The notes: generated by a model not told the origin, from the letters alone. 64,000 bases of DNA from Theristus sp. LFF4_11 (GCA_030248135.1 JASANC010001390.1:60460-124459); one strand, 5' to 3'; counted from the first letter of the stretch, positions 10,801 through 23,146 are shown. Numbers and translations: made by a program.

Positions 10801-13172
10801 TGTGTTCGCCTGAACTGAACTGGTTGGGGCATTTGAATTCAATCTACCTCCACACGGTTGGTAATCAAAAGATTTTCTATTTCAAAATTTAAAAAAAACG
10901 AGAAATGCACCTTGTAGCGTTCTTCAGCCGATTCGCTACGACTAGTGCGTCCGTTTTGCACACCCACCAAAATCGAGATTTTTTTCAACTTCGATCACAG
11001 TAACCGATAAACACGATCGTGTCAAGACCAAGGTACAGTAGTCACACCGGTGTCAGTAAGCTTGGAGTTGTTCAAATTCACTAGTGCATTGAATACCTTT
11101 CTGTGTGTTTACCATGCAGGCGTTTTCAATTTCATCAGCGGGGTCTATGCTATATTGCTTTTCATGACCAACCCTAACCTGTACCAATGTAAATGTACAC
11201 TTTTTATGGTGCACATGTGTGTTTATTTTCTGTTTCTTGTTGTTCATGTTCGGTTTTTTCTCTCTCGCGTTTCACACCAAATACAGGCATTGTACCGGTT
11301 CAGTCTGTCTGCACCAACTCTCTCCCCACCTGACTTTGTTGCTAGCATTTTGCAGTTTTCAAACGTGTCCGAAGTTAAGCGCAAACCTGTTCAAAATACA
11401 ACGCTCTTGCGGTGTTGAATGGTTTTGATGAATAAGAGGCGGGTTTTCCAGTTGCATATTGCATTGAATGCTGCAGTATGATAATTTCAATATTTGTCAT
11501 AATAACAGTGATTTTCTTTGTTTTCAGCTTTGCTGTCCAATCTATGCACAGATAAAATGCCCATGGGCACTATTGCTATGATAGTTTCTCTCTGTTATTG
11601 CCAATCTGCATTGGAAGCTCTGCCATGGTTTTCAGTGTGTATTTTTTGAAAAATTAATGTTTTATTTAATTTGGATGGACAGTGTTGAAATAGAGCAGCG
11701 ATTAGGATGTGAGCAATAAGAAACACGTTGAATGGCTACATTGCATCTGGAATTGGATTCAGCTGATTGGACGATGCAATAAAATACGATTGATTTGAGG
11801 TTTTTTGAATGCATCGTTTTTTGTGTCTTTCGCCTGTCGGTCGCTCCACTATTCTCTCGTTTGCCTCCTCTCCGGATTCCATTGCACAATAAGCTATACA
11901 TAGTCGAGCTGCCAAACTAGCCTGATCTGGCTTGTCATCCGCTTGACGGCTCGAGTACTCTTTATGGAATGTAATATCTGTTTAGCACTCGTCTTCTCTT
12001 ATAGCATTATTATTGCCTTGTTTGTGGTGCGCTGCTGTTGCCTCTGACGCCAGCTGTTGCGTCTGTGTCTGTCAATCTCACGTTGCTATGTGCCTGAAGC
12101 ATACACATGACAGCTTGTCTCGATGAGCCAATACCAGTTGTACCGTACTTATTGTGTTTGTGATGTTGAATGTGAAAATGACGACCAGACAGTTTCCAAA
12201 TTTTATTCCTTCAGCGGCACACACGTGCGGATGCCGTGAACAATCGTGTCGAGACCGAACACGGTAGATACCGTCAGGTCGGTACGGTGGCATTGCAAAC
12301 ACGCACTGTGTCGTGCACACACACACACACGCACGCACGCACGCTCTCTATGGATCTGCCTTGAAGCACACATACATTGTAGTTTAGTCTCTGTTTTTCC
12401 TGTTTTTTTTTCACACCCCGTGTGTTTTTCGTTATATGTTGTTCCAACACAAAACAAACACACACGAGAAGTGGAGAGAAAGCGTGCAGAAGCTTTGCAC
12501 TTTGTCGCTGAGGCCTAACAACGGGCACACACACGTCGTCACACACACGGGGCCACCAGTGAAAGCGCCATAGCTGAGCCATTATTTTGCGGCTTACGGC
12601 TACGGCTTCCGTATGGCGCATGCACTGTACTTTGTGGTGTTTTTTCGATGTTTTTCTGTTTAGTTGCGTCGTCGTCTTCAAAAACGTGAAAATGAAAAAA
12701 ATGCCAACACCCTCGTTTATCGCACCGTTTCACCGAATCATGACAGCTCCGCTCCACTGCTGTGAGCGCGTTTGTGGTTTTTTTTCAAAGATGCTTCTCG
12801 AAAAAGAGCCCTCTCTGCAATTATGCGTTTTTTGCAGTTCACGCGTTGTCCACGCCTCTCTATTCGATCGGTAGTTAGCTCGACTCAATGGGCTTGGCTG
12901 TGTGTGTTTTTTGCTTTTTCTACCAGCCGCTTTTCTCACTGCACCTCAGTGTTTGCGCCACGCATCATATCGTTCTGTTCGAAATTCCATTTTGGATCTT
13001 TGCGGGTTCTCTCTATTCTCTACTTTCTTTTGAAGAATCATTTCATATAACCTGGAATTATTTTACTCCAAATGAAGAAGTTGTTCAATATCGAACCGAT
13101 GCCGATCCTTCACAAGCAGTAGCGGTTCTTGATTTGAAAAAAATACAGTGAAAACAAGCAAGGTGCGGTCTT

Positions 13173-13256
<84 letters not shown>

Positions 13257-16200
13257 TCCCGCCGTTTTTCTTTGGCTGAAAATGTTTTCAAAAACCGTCT
13301 TTTCGTTTCATAATAACCGTGATTGTATCGTTAAACCCTATTATGTACAATGGTGGATGGTTTTTTATTTGTTAAGGTATATGCAAAACTGCACTCTACC
13401 GTGTTGTAATTTGTTAAGTGCATCTCGATTTTTGGAGACAGCGTCCGCACCGATGGTGGGCAAGATTGTCCGTCGCACGTATTTTTTCCGACTCTCTTTT
13501 ATTTACATTTTCAATGCGCACTGCTCATACACTGCACATTCAGTGTGCCACCACGGCATGATGGTTTGCAGTGAACTTTTGCAAATTGTATTTACGTGTC
13601 GTGCGGCCTGACACGTCATGTGAGTGCGGTTTTTGTGTTGGTTTTGAAGAAAACGTTGTGATGTTTTTTGGACACATTTGAAGGGCCACAAAATTTTTAA
13701 ATTATGGTTGCTGACTCCATAATGCAGCAAGTCGTTTTGTGTATGAGGCCTTCCGCCGAAAAATCGCCTCACAGTGGACAGTCTAGATTTTTGACTTGTC
13801 TCCGAATTGGCTCAAATTTTAACACAGTTAAGTATATTCATTTTGCAGGTCAAAAACGAATTTTCAGCCCAATCGGCCCAAAAACACGTCCGCTGTGGCC
13901 TTTTTAATGAGGTACCCTATTTTTGGAGGAGGTCATTTTTGGACCCCAAATTTAAGGCATGTTCGGAAAATTGTCGCCATTGGCTAGTGGTTTAACGAAT
14001 TTGGCTGAAATTTGAATCGTACATTGGCAACATATTGGGCTAACTTCTAAGCCATATTTCATCAAGAATGATTGTTGCACATGTTTGCTGCAGCTGTTTA
14101 AACATGATGCTTTCTGACAAAATTCTCAAAATTCAAAATGCTCTGTAGGTGCGCCCAATGAATGAATTTGGCTGAATTTTTGCATGAAGGTTTCTATTAT
14201 ATAGGTAAAACAGTGTACAAAAATTTGGACCGGGGACCAGTTGCATTCCTGAGTTACAGCAGTTTTAAGTTGAACTCAGGAAGAAAAAGTGGTCATTTTC
14301 GAAAAAACTGAAGTTTTTCGATTCGCTAGCCATTCATTTTGCATTTTTATTGCTCTAAACAAAGTAACAATATGTTTTTCAACCTCCTAAACACGTTGCT
14401 GCAATTAGTTTTAAAATTTAACGAATTTCAAGCATGATTAAACGGCTGAAATGATCGTAAACCTCACCATTTTTGCATATTGAGAAATTTGAAACTGCTC
14501 TGTAGGTGCGCCCAACGAATGAATTTGGCTGAATTTTTGCATGAAGGTTTCTATCATACAGGGAAAACAGTGTACAAAAATTTGGACCGGGGACCAGTTG
14601 CATTCCTGAGTTACAGCAGTTTTAAGTTGAACTCAGGAAGAAAAAGTGGTCATTTTCGAAAAAACTGAAGTTTTTCGATTCGCTAGCCATTAATTTTGCC
14701 TTTTTATCGCTCTAAAGAAAGTAACAATATGTTTTTAAACCTCCTAAATACGTTGCTGCAATTAGTTTTTTGTTTATTAAGTTTTGGGCTTGATTAAACA
14801 GCTGAAATGGTCGTAAACTTCAGCATTTTTACATACAGTCAAATTCGAAACTGCTCTGTAGGTGCGCCCAATGAATGAATTTGGCTGAATTTTTGCATGA
14901 AGGTTTCTATTATACAGGGAAAACAGTGTTCAAAAAATGTGACCGGGGACCAGTTGCATTCCTGAGTTACAGCAGTTTAAAAAGTTGAACTCAGGAAGAA
15001 AAAGTGGTCATTTTCGAAAAAACTGAAGTTTTTCGATTCGCTAGCCATTCATTTTGCATTTTTATCGCTCTAAGCAAAGTAACAATATGTTTTTAAACCT
15101 CCTAAATACGTTGCTGCAATTAGTTTTTTGTTTATTAAGTTTTGGGCTTGATTAAACAACTGAAATGGTAGTAAACTTCAGCATTTTTACATACAGTCAA
15201 ATTCGAAACTGCTCTGTAGGTGTATTGTTTTCCACTGTTTTCCCTGTATAATAGAAACCTTCATGCAAAAATTCAGCCAAATTCATTCATTGGGCGCACC
15301 TACAGAGCAGTTTCGACATACAGTCAAATTTGAATTATCTAAAAATGCGGGAGACGCATATAAAAGGAGGAATATGGCCTTGTGTAAGCAGTGAAAGACT
15401 TGGCTCGACAACGCTTTTCAAGTCTCTGATGTGGTACACACGGATACAAGTACATAAGAGCCATATTTTTGCGCCGTTTATGTATGATTTCGGTTGCACA
15501 TGGCAACCCTCGTACTTTGTATTGTAGACAAATGAAACTTTCACATTTGCGGATTTCGGGCATTTAGCGACCACTAAAACTGCTAAAATAACAATCAGAC
15601 TTTAGCTCGCTGACATTGGTTGTCCAGGACAAATTGTATCGCAGAAGCATTGCGGAACGCAAGGTCTCCTGTGGCAAAGGCAATGACTCACGGGACAGAC
15701 GGTTTATACTGCCACACTAGTTGAAGATGACACCGGTGAAAAGGGTGAAAATCAACGGAAGACAACTCCTTTTTGTCACTGGTGCTGGTGTGTACACAGC
15801 GGTGCGTACGTTAACAACAACGAAAAAGCTACATGCAACAATGTTTTGCAATTTCTGATTTTTCTGTTTTTGCACAGAATTTACAGAATTTCGCACATGG
15901 CGTGATTTTAGATTAAATCGAAGAGGACAATTAAAAAATAACTTACGCTTTACGCTTTTCAGCAAAACGAAAACGAAAACGAAAACTTTCGGATTCCCTG
16001 CCCTCCGGGGATATAGCGACCGCAGGCCACCGAAACCGAAATCGGGCTAAGTATGGTGCCCCCAGGACAGAGCGGGGCTTAGAGGCTGTCCCCCTCACGT
16101 GGCGAGGGTATTGGTTCCACGGGATGGTGAGCCGTCCATTCCCCAATCCCACCGGAGTTTGGTACCTTCGGGTTTCCGGAATCGGTGGGGGGCGTGCTTC

Positions 16201-19200
16201 AAAAAAACAAAAACAAACGCGGCGCAAAAATATGACTCTTATGTACTTGTATCCGTGTGTACCACATCAGAGACTTGAAAAGCGTTGTCGAGCCAAGTCT
16301 TTCACTGCTTACACAAGGCCATATTCCTCCTTTTATATGCGTCTCCCGCATTTTTAGATAATATTCTGACTTTTACATAAGCCCCAAAGGTCGGACCAAA
16401 ATCACAATTCGTTGGTCACACATTCTTCTAAACCCCGGAAAACTCAGGTTTTTCATTTTTCGTTTTTAGGCCGATTTCTCCTATGCTATTTCTACGGCCG
16501 ATTCGCCCAAAATCGTCACGATTCAGTACCTAGAATTGCTCACACAGAAAACTGACCCAAAAGCCGTGATTGGCGCAATGAATTACCATGGAAAACACCG
16601 TTTTCTTGTTTTTCATTTCTGGACCGGTATCGCTAAATTCTACGGCCGATTCGCCCGAAATCGTCACGATTCAGTACCTAGAATTGCTCACATAAGAAAA
16701 CTAACCCAGAATCCGCGATCAGCGCAGTGAATTACTATGGAAAACAACGTTTTTTTTGTTTTTCATTTCTGGACCGATTTCGCCAATTTCCACGGCCGAT
16801 TCGCTTGAAATCGTTAAGATTCAGTACCTAGAATTGCTCACATAAAAAATTAACCCAAAATCCGTAATCAGCGCATTGAATTACCCTGGAAAACACCCTT
16901 TTCTTGTTTTTCGTTTATGGACCGATTTTGCCAATTTCCACCGCCGATTCGCCCGAAATCGTCGCGATTCAGCATCTAGAGTTGCTCACGTAAGAAAACT
17001 AACCCAAAATCCGTGATCAGCGCATTGAATTACCCTGGAAAACATCCTTTGCTTGTTTTTCGTTTCTGGACCGTTTTCGCCGATTTCCACGGCCGATTCG
17101 CCCGAAATCGTCACGATTCAGCATCTAAGTTGCTCACATAAAAAAACTAACCCAAAATCTGTGATCAGCGCATTGAATTACCCTGGAAAACACCCTTTTC
17201 TTGTTTTTCGTTTATGGACCGATTTCGCCAATTTCCACGGCCGATTCGCCCTAAATCGTCACGATTTTAATTATTTAACTGCAATTCCTTTAGTTTTTTT
17301 CAAAAAATAAAGGTCAAATTCAAACTCTCCGTTGTTGGTTACCCCCGAAAATTTGTTGTTTTGTCAAATAACGGTTTGTTTCATGCGCAAAAATCGCAAA
17401 TACACGTTTTTTTCGTAATTTTGTGTAAACAGGCAAAATTGAAACCTTGGGAAGCATCAGAGAAAAAAATGAATGTGAAATTTAAAAATCCCGAAGACTT
17501 TTACCCTAGGAAATGTTTTTATCTTAACAGTCAGAATTTTCTTTATATCACTGAAACTGCGAACACATTTTATGACATGGTCGAAAAAAAAGGGGTATAG
17601 AAGAATAAGAAACAGCTTATTCAGAATCGATGTTTTGCGTACACAGCGTGTGTAGAAGATCACCACGAAAAAATTTCTGCTGCACACAGCGTATCTGTGG
17701 ATTGTCTACCTGTGTGCAGGAGAAAAAATTCTCAGCTCCTTTTATGTTCACAATGCGAGGCACAGAAAGTTTGGAATTTTAGCGCGAGCGACCGACGGGC
17801 CATATTATGTCGCATCCGCTGTCCGCTCCGCTCCGCTTCGCTCGCGAATGGACATGATACCATTTCAGTTGTTTAATCAAGCCCAAAACTTAATAAACAA
17901 AAAACTAATTGCAGCAACGTATTTAGGAGGTTTAAAAACATATTGTTACTTTGCTTAGAGCGATAAAAATGCAAAATGAATGGCTAGCGAATCGAAAAAC
18001 TTCAGTTTTTTTTCGAAAATGACCACTTTTTCTTCCTGAGTTCAACTTTTTAAACTGCTGTAACTCAGGAATGCAACTGGTCCCCGGTCACATTTTTTGA
18101 ACACTGTTTTCCCTGTATAATAGAAACCTTCATGCAAAAATTCAGCCAAATTCATTCATTGGGCGCACCTACAGAGCAGTTTCGAATTTGACTGTATGTA
18201 AAAATGCTGAAGTTTACGACCATTTCAGCTGTTTAATCAAGCCCAAAACTTAATAAACAAAAAACTATTGCAGCAACGTATTTGGAGTTTAAAAACATTG
18301 TTACTTTGTTTAGAGCGATAAAAATGCAAATATGCTAGCGAATCGAAAAACTTCAGTTTTTTTCAAAAATGACCACTTTTTCTTCTTGAGTTCAACTTAA
18401 AACTCTTACTAAGAATCAACTGGTCCCCGATCCAAATTTGTCACTTTTTCCCTTTTGAACCTTCATAAATCAGCCATTCTTTTGGGCGCACCTACAGAGC
18501 AGTTTCGAATTGACTTTGTAAAATTGAAGTTTCGACCATTTCAGTTTTATCGCCCAAATTTAAACAATTTACAACTATTTAGGAGGTTTAAAACTTTTTA
18601 CTTTGTTTAGAGCGATAAAATGCAATAATGGCTGCGAATCGAAAAACTTCAGTTTTTTCGAAAATACCACTTTTTCTTCCGGAGTTCAACTTAAACTCTG
18701 TCTCAGGAATCAACTGGTCCCCGGTCCAATTGTCACTGTTTTCCCTTTTAGAACCTTTGCAAATCAGCCAAATTCTTCGGGACAAGGCGTTCGTTATTTT
18801 TTGAGTTTCGACCATTTCAGTTGTTATCCCAACTATAAACAAAAAATATTCAGCAACTTTTAGGAGGTTTAACTTTTACTTGTTTAGAGCGTATGCAATT
18901 GCTAGCGAATCGAAACTTAGTTTTTTCGAAAATGACCACTTTTTCTTCCTGAGTTCAACTTAAAACTCTGTACTCAGGAATAATGGTCCCCGGTCATTTT
19001 CACACTTTTTCCCTTTTAGACCTTATGATCGCATTTTTGGGGCTACAGAGCAGTTTTTTTGCTGGTGAGGTTCTTCAGCTATCGTTATTCTTGGGTAGGG
19101 GTCTTAGAGATAATTTCAGCGTCGAAAACTTCAGTTTTTTCGAAATCCACTTTTTCTTTGGTTCACTTACTTGTATCAGGATCTGGTCCCCGGTTTTTTT

Positions 19201-22200
19201 TTCCTTTGTTCGATTGGGGACAGCTTGTGAGTTAGAAGTTTACGCAGAACTTGAAATTTCGTGATTCTTGCCATTGTTAAACCCTAGCAATGCGACAATT
19301 TTCCGAACATGCCTTAAATTTGGGGTCAAAAAGTCTCAAAAAGGGTATTTAAAAAGGAGGGACGTGTTTTGGGCCGGGGGTGTGCCAAATATACTTAACT
19401 GTGTTAAAATTTGAGCCAATTCGGAGACAAGTCAAAAATCTAGACTGTCCACTGTGGGGCGATTTTTCGGCGGAAGGCCTCGTATACAGGTAGAACCAGT
19501 TGATTGGTGGCATGATATTAGTTAAACGCACTTCAAATGAAGCCAATCGGCTGACTGTAAGCCAAACTTCACTCATGACGTCAAAATTCACGTCACATCG
19601 CCAGTGTACTTTCACAAGTTTTTCTGACTAGACCTTATCTGGTGTGCTCTGGTGATGACTCTTGTTCAGTATTGTTGAATTTATGTTGCTGAGTCGATCA
19701 GCTTATTTGAACTTGAACTTTACGCCTTCGTTTTGCAGCGCTGTTTGACTGCGGGTGCGGGGCGTGATTGAACAAACCAACTTTGATCATAATCAGCCAG
19801 CTGCTGACGCTGATGCTAAATTTTCCAAACAAGTTTCTCACACGAGCATAAGCAGCAAAACTAGTATGGACCCCGCACATGAGAAGCCCATGAGAGTGAG
19901 ACGGACTACCACAAGCTGAAAGTGACAATGCGATATGTAACTTGGCTGATTTCTTCAACATGCGTGATTGTATTACGACGCAGCATGTAGGCGTCGCTAT
20001 TACTGTTGTGTTCCTCCAGTGTATAGATAATTGGACTTACATGCTGCTTCCAATGTACCGCAGAAGTTGAAATCTTGGCATTCACTTATCAATTGTACTA
20101 TTTTTCTTCACTCTTTGACGATACTTTTGAATCGAAATTTGCCATGATTCACATAGTTATCTGCACCACAGGGTGCGAAGTTTTTAAGCAAAGTTTCAGT
20201 CCATAACTTGTGCGAGTTATAAGCACCAGTAGCCGTGGATATGGCACGTTATCACATGTCGAGCATTTATGTGGCACATTTCATGTCATTATCCACCTTC
20301 GAAGCGCAAGACCGCGTGTATTTTTAGTTGCTTTTTACGTTATTGCTCACTCTGGTGTGTGCACGCGCGCTGTTGCAAGTCTCGTAGCGTGAACGATATT
20401 CATTCGTAAAAAGTGGATTACTTTTCGTTTTTATTTGCACATTGAAATGTGCCTGAAAGTTTCACGGCGTAAAACTCATTCCAGCCAAACAGTCGTTGCT
20501 ATTTTCGCTGTTTTCCGTGTTGTGGTCACGCAAGAAACGAGCGACCTTTGCATAGCTGACATCTCATGACATGAATTTTCTGTTATCAAGCACATATTCT
20601 GTTGACTGTTTATATTTTGAAATTCTTTTTTTTCCGAAACCTGCAATAATTCATGGTGTTTTGTGGTGTGACACCCATGTTCATTGCCGTTTTTATGCCG
20701 AACAAAAACTCGTTCGGGTGTATTGTGTGAAATTTACTCATATATCATTCAAAATTCGATGACTAGGGATGCAAGCAGGACAGCTGTCAACAGCCTACCG
20801 CAGCACAGTATTAACCCGAAAAACGAGTTTCTTCTCCGCACTGCACCAGCCAACATTTCAGACCAGAGCCAGCAGCTGGCCTGACATTATTGCGTGTGCG
20901 AGTGCAATTTTTTTTGAACGTCATTCACTGTGCGATGCTAATCGTCGCGTTGGCGCCAAAATTGAGCTTGATTGTCTTTTTTACTGTCCTCACCTCAATC
21001 ATTCCATACATGCACGCTCACTTGTCAGAGAAAAGACCATTTTGTTGCCAATAATAAACTCTACATGGTTTATTTCTGGTCGCTGCGGCTGGCTGACTGG
21101 TCATTCATCATATTTGCCTCCGTAAAAATGTCTGGATTGCAAAAAATTCGCACCTCTCCAATTCTCGAATTTCTCAATCTCATAAAACTCACGCGTATCA
21201 GTCCGCATCAACGTTGGTTTTTTATTGTCCCGTCTGGGGTGGCTGGTGATCTGACACGATAGTAAATGTGTAGTCGAAAATATTCCACACTGTTAAAAAG
21301 CTCATTCATCTATGGGCAAAAATTATCATAATCTTTGAGCGTGTTTATCACCGTTCGATGTCGTCGGTAAATAATGGCAGTCAGTGGTGTAAAAACTCGA
21401 GGCTGTCCATTTCTCTGTTTATATTTGTGATTTCAGCCGGCAGAGTCTGTTGATTTGATCATCGTTCGTATTTCGCTTATTTTTCCTCTCCTTCGTTGCT
21501 TCCTCATCAGAAATTGTTCTTTTTCGTCGTTCGTTTTCGGTTTGCGGATGCTTTTATTGTCAGCTGTTTGTGTTTGACTGACTTATTCAAAAAACGGAGT
21601 CTATGACCGAAAAGCGAGCAACAAGCCCGCGGCCACACAAAATCAAAAATGCGTGTGTCGTTATTCTCCGCAATCTCGCAACCCAACCGACCTTGTAAAT
21701 TGGGACGACAAACAGACACTGCAATCAGGCAAGCCGCAATCGCTGTTCAGTGAGTTTTTTCCGTGATTCAGAATTCTTTCTTTCGGTCCTCTTTTTTGCC
21801 ATCACCGCCCCCCCCACCTCAGGGCGGCATTACAGCAATAGTCGCACCTTTTTTGCGCATGATAACAACCGACGACGACGAGTTTACGACCGCGTGTGTG
21901 TCCAGGCCGGATCGTGTCATGGCATAACGCGCTTTGATGTTTTTTTTGCGATGATAGTGCGATAGTTATGGTTGTTTTTGAGTTGCCGTTAATCAAGTGA
22001 ACATTGTATGCGGTCGCTGTTATCTGGCGAATTCGTCTGTTTTTTTTCTCCTCGTCTAACGTACATGTAAGATTCTCGCATGGTAAAACATGCCATGACT
22101 TGGTACCCGTAACGTATCATTCATCAGAGGGAGGTGCCTGCTTTTTTGCGGTCGCACCTAGGCTGTGCAGCTCGATTCGCCCTTTTCAATCATTCATTCA

Positions 22201-23146
22201 TTTTCGTCCATTTTTCTTCCCTTATTCCTCATCATCTGTTGTGTCATGGCGAATGTTTCCCATGCATTCACAATGTTTACTCAATAATTCGTTTCCTGTG
22301 CGCGTTTTTCTGTCTCACATGCCGTTTCATTTGTTTCATCTGCGTTTTTTCATGTACGTTCATTTTCAAAAATAAACAATTGGCACGTCTCGTTATCGCT
22401 GTTTAGATGCGTTTGATTCTAAATCGACCGTAAAAACTACTGATAACCGACTGAAACGAGAATTTTCTGTGCAAAAAACGATAATAACATCCATGACGTC
22501 GACGTCAGCGAAATCGTGGTTCAAAAAGAAGCACAAGTCGACCGAAGAGGCGCCGATAGTGGACGGACACAACAATGCCCACTCAAAACGGTCACAGCAA
22601 CAACCATCGAACGACCACCGCAACGGGCCGGCAACGACGACGGCACGTCGAGCCGCAGCGGCCTCGGACGCCGACTCATTCCAACAATTGACCGAGGCAC
22701 TCGAGAACATCGCCCGCTCCGACCCGCCGATGGTGGCCCGGTCGATCCCGAAAGGCCTCCAACTCGAGTACTCGAATCCGGCGCGACAGGCGCACCAGCA
22801 GGAGCGCGCGATGCGCCACTGTCTGTACTCGCCGGAGGTGTACGATCGAATGCTGAGCGACTCGATCACGGCGTGTACGGTGCTGCAGGATCGCTTGGAC
22901 TCGTGTATTACGGAGGTACGGCGGAACACGCCGCCCGAGCAGGCGTCGCCGCGACCGCCGTCCTCCGACGATCAACAGCAGACAGCTTCGGAGGATGGAC
23001 GACCGACGAACGAAGTGAACGGCACGACGGCGGACAGCAAGGAGGCGTCGCCGGTGAAATCGTCACCGAAAAAGAGATCCTGGTTCTCCTCGACGTCGGC
23101 TGCGAAGAACAAGCAACCGCCACCGCCGCAAGTTGTCACGCACTGA
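4898..23146 (+). CDS. Unrecognised protein, two-exon model (about 261 aa)
   Basis: Exon 2 (22407-23146) is the secure part: GC-rich, open for 246 codons and ending in TGA, preceded by CTGTTTAG. It can also be read as a single-exon gene from ATG 22493 (217 aa). Exon 1 is proposed at 4898-4943 (MLESNLLLRRNTYVP) because its donor (GG|GTGAGG) leaves phase 1, which exon 2 completes as an Asp codon. The protein is hydrophilic with no signal peptide or membrane segment. The middle (from SFQQLTEALENIARSDPP to about LQDRLDSCITEVRRN) looks helical and is probably the conserved core. The ends are basic or disordered with WFKKKHK near the start and SWFSS plus a PPPP run near the end. I do not recognise a family. 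The ~17.5 kb intron is full of repeats, so the exon 1 link is a hypothesis. Confidence 0.5.
5028..5341. repeat. Dispersed repeat R1, second copy
   Basis: Segments such as TGATGTGCAAACGCCTCC, CGGTAAAACGGTTCAAAATA, TTTTCAGAGCATAAGG, AAATCGGCG and TTGTTTAACAACCTAGG follow the same order as in the copy starting at 597. It lies in the long intron of the two-exon gene and lacks the G/C-tract insertion, so it represents the uninterrupted form. Confidence 0.55.
5700..6900. repeat. Two arrays of palindromic TTCTAA motifs
   Basis: Cluster A (about 5700-5955) and cluster B (about 6580-6900) repeat two motifs: GTCGTTCTAAATGC with following GCAAAACAGTCGT, and the palindrome-like GAAATTCTAATTCGCGTG, each several times and in both orientations in cluster A. 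Between the clusters is a 120-codon ORF (6186-6548) starting MDLSKMENADPKSPPTP and running into a CAAA microsatellite (about 6346-6393). The whole 1.2 kb could be one element whose ends are motif arrays. Confidence 0.5.
6186..6548 (+). CDS. Doubtful ORF with CAAA-repeat-encoded stretch
   Basis: The first ~35 codons (from MENADPKSPPTPISSLDEAQ at 6201) have a plausible protein-like composition, and CAG|GTGACA could be a donor. The ORF then runs through a CAAA microsatellite giving TNKQ repeats. No family is recognised, and phase does not fit exon 2 at 22407. It may be cargo of the motif-array element or a chance frame. Confidence 0.2.
   Translation: MDLSKMENADPKSPPTPISSLDEAQVTEKLIEAVLLFWSQQPPSPKPASNQANKQTNKQTNKQTNKQTNNEKQQFPVDFSFLSFQNRQVDPPNKTEHFFPLPQHLIYLDFQLKINRHWKI
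6901..13170. other. Long intronic stretch without recognised genes
   Basis: No frame here shows a family I know or a well-supported exon. Simple repeats occur: CA at about 7433-7446, GTTC-type at about 9951-9975, GT at about 10759-10777, and CA/CACG at about 12317-12343. A C-run lies at 9841-9850. Regulatory elements of the flanking gene could lie here, but none can be pointed to. Confidence 0.5.
13171..13256. repeat. (TTG)n microsatellite, about 28 units
   Basis: An almost pure TTG trinucleotide array occupies this span; read on the other strand it encodes polyasparagine in one frame. It is intronic in the two-exon model. Confidence 0.95.
14138..15320. repeat. Tandem ~355-bp satellite, about three direct units plus one inverted end
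   Basis: CTCTGTAGGTGCGCCCAA starts units near 14140, 14498 and 14853, with a truncated start near 15211, giving spacings of about 355-358 bp. Each unit includes TTTGGCTGAATTTTTGCATG, GGGGACCAGTTGCATTCCTG and GAAAAAGTGGTCATTTTCG. At 15222-15320 the start of a unit appears in the opposite direction. Confidence 0.85.
15335..16360. mobile_element. Nested 1-kb element with ~140-bp terminal inverted repeats
   Basis: ATCTAAAAATGCGGGAGACG at about 15338 and the following ~140 bp recur in reverse complement at about 16215-16360. The interior holds a protease-like fragment (15727-15858) and a GC-rich block (about 15990-16200). The element sits between satellite arrays of the giant inverted repeat, so it probably inserted there or moved with them. 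Confidence 0.7.
15727..15858 (+). pseudogene. Possible retroviral-type aspartic protease fragment
   Basis: A short frame reads VKINGRQLLFVTGAGVYTAV and then stops. This resembles the start of retrotransposon aspartic proteases, where the catalytic triad Asp-Thr-Gly lies in a hydrophobic strand, but here the Asp position is Val. An in-frame stop lies just upstream. It is a non-functional remnant at most, and the match rests on about 20 residues. Confidence 0.3.
16430..17265. repeat. ~148-bp satellite, about 5.6 units
   Basis: The block around GATCAGCGCATTGAATTACC recurs near 16568, 16717, 16864, 17012 and 17161, spacings of 147-149 bp. Each unit also contains GGCCGATTCGCCCGAAATCG and TTGCTCACATAAGAAAACTA. 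Units differ by several percent. Confidence 0.85.
17855..19260. repeat. Inverted, progressively eroded copies of the 355-bp unit
   Basis: Reverse-complement copies of the 355-bp unit start near 17855, 18210, 18530 and 18790. The first is nearly full length. Later ones lose many short blocks, so landmarks such as CTGGTCCCCGGTC and GACCACTTTTTCTTCC stay while spacing shrinks. By 19100-19260 only scattered landmarks remain. Confidence 0.7.
19491..22406. other. Intronic stretch without recognised features
   Basis: No convincing exon, RNA gene or repeat family was seen. Small open frames have unremarkable composition. The segment ends at the CTGTTTAG splice acceptor of the 22407-23146 exon. Confidence 0.5.

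Larger units (their letters stand above)
13741..19490. mobile_element. Giant 5.75-kb inverted-repeat element
   Basis: The left end (GAGGCCTTCCGCCGAAAAAT, then ACAGTGGACAGTCTAGATTT) returns in reverse complement at about 19260-19490, ending near AAGGCCTCGTATAC. The inverted homology extends inward past GGCTCAAATTTTAACACAGT. Inside are ~355-bp tandem units, a nested 1-kb element, a ~148-bp satellite, and then inverted, eroded copies of the 355-bp unit. No transposase ORF is present. Structurally it is a very large foldback element or a satellite-filled inverted duplication. Flanks show no clear target-site duplication. Confidence 0.65.

Noticed and set aside
13085..13291. Polyasparagine ORF
   Set aside because: Translation of the (TTG)n microsatellite.
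15943..16227. 94-aa minus ORF in the nested element
   Set aside because: Arg/Pro-rich translation of a GC-rich repeat segment; overlaps a plus ORF that is just the mirrored terminal repeat.
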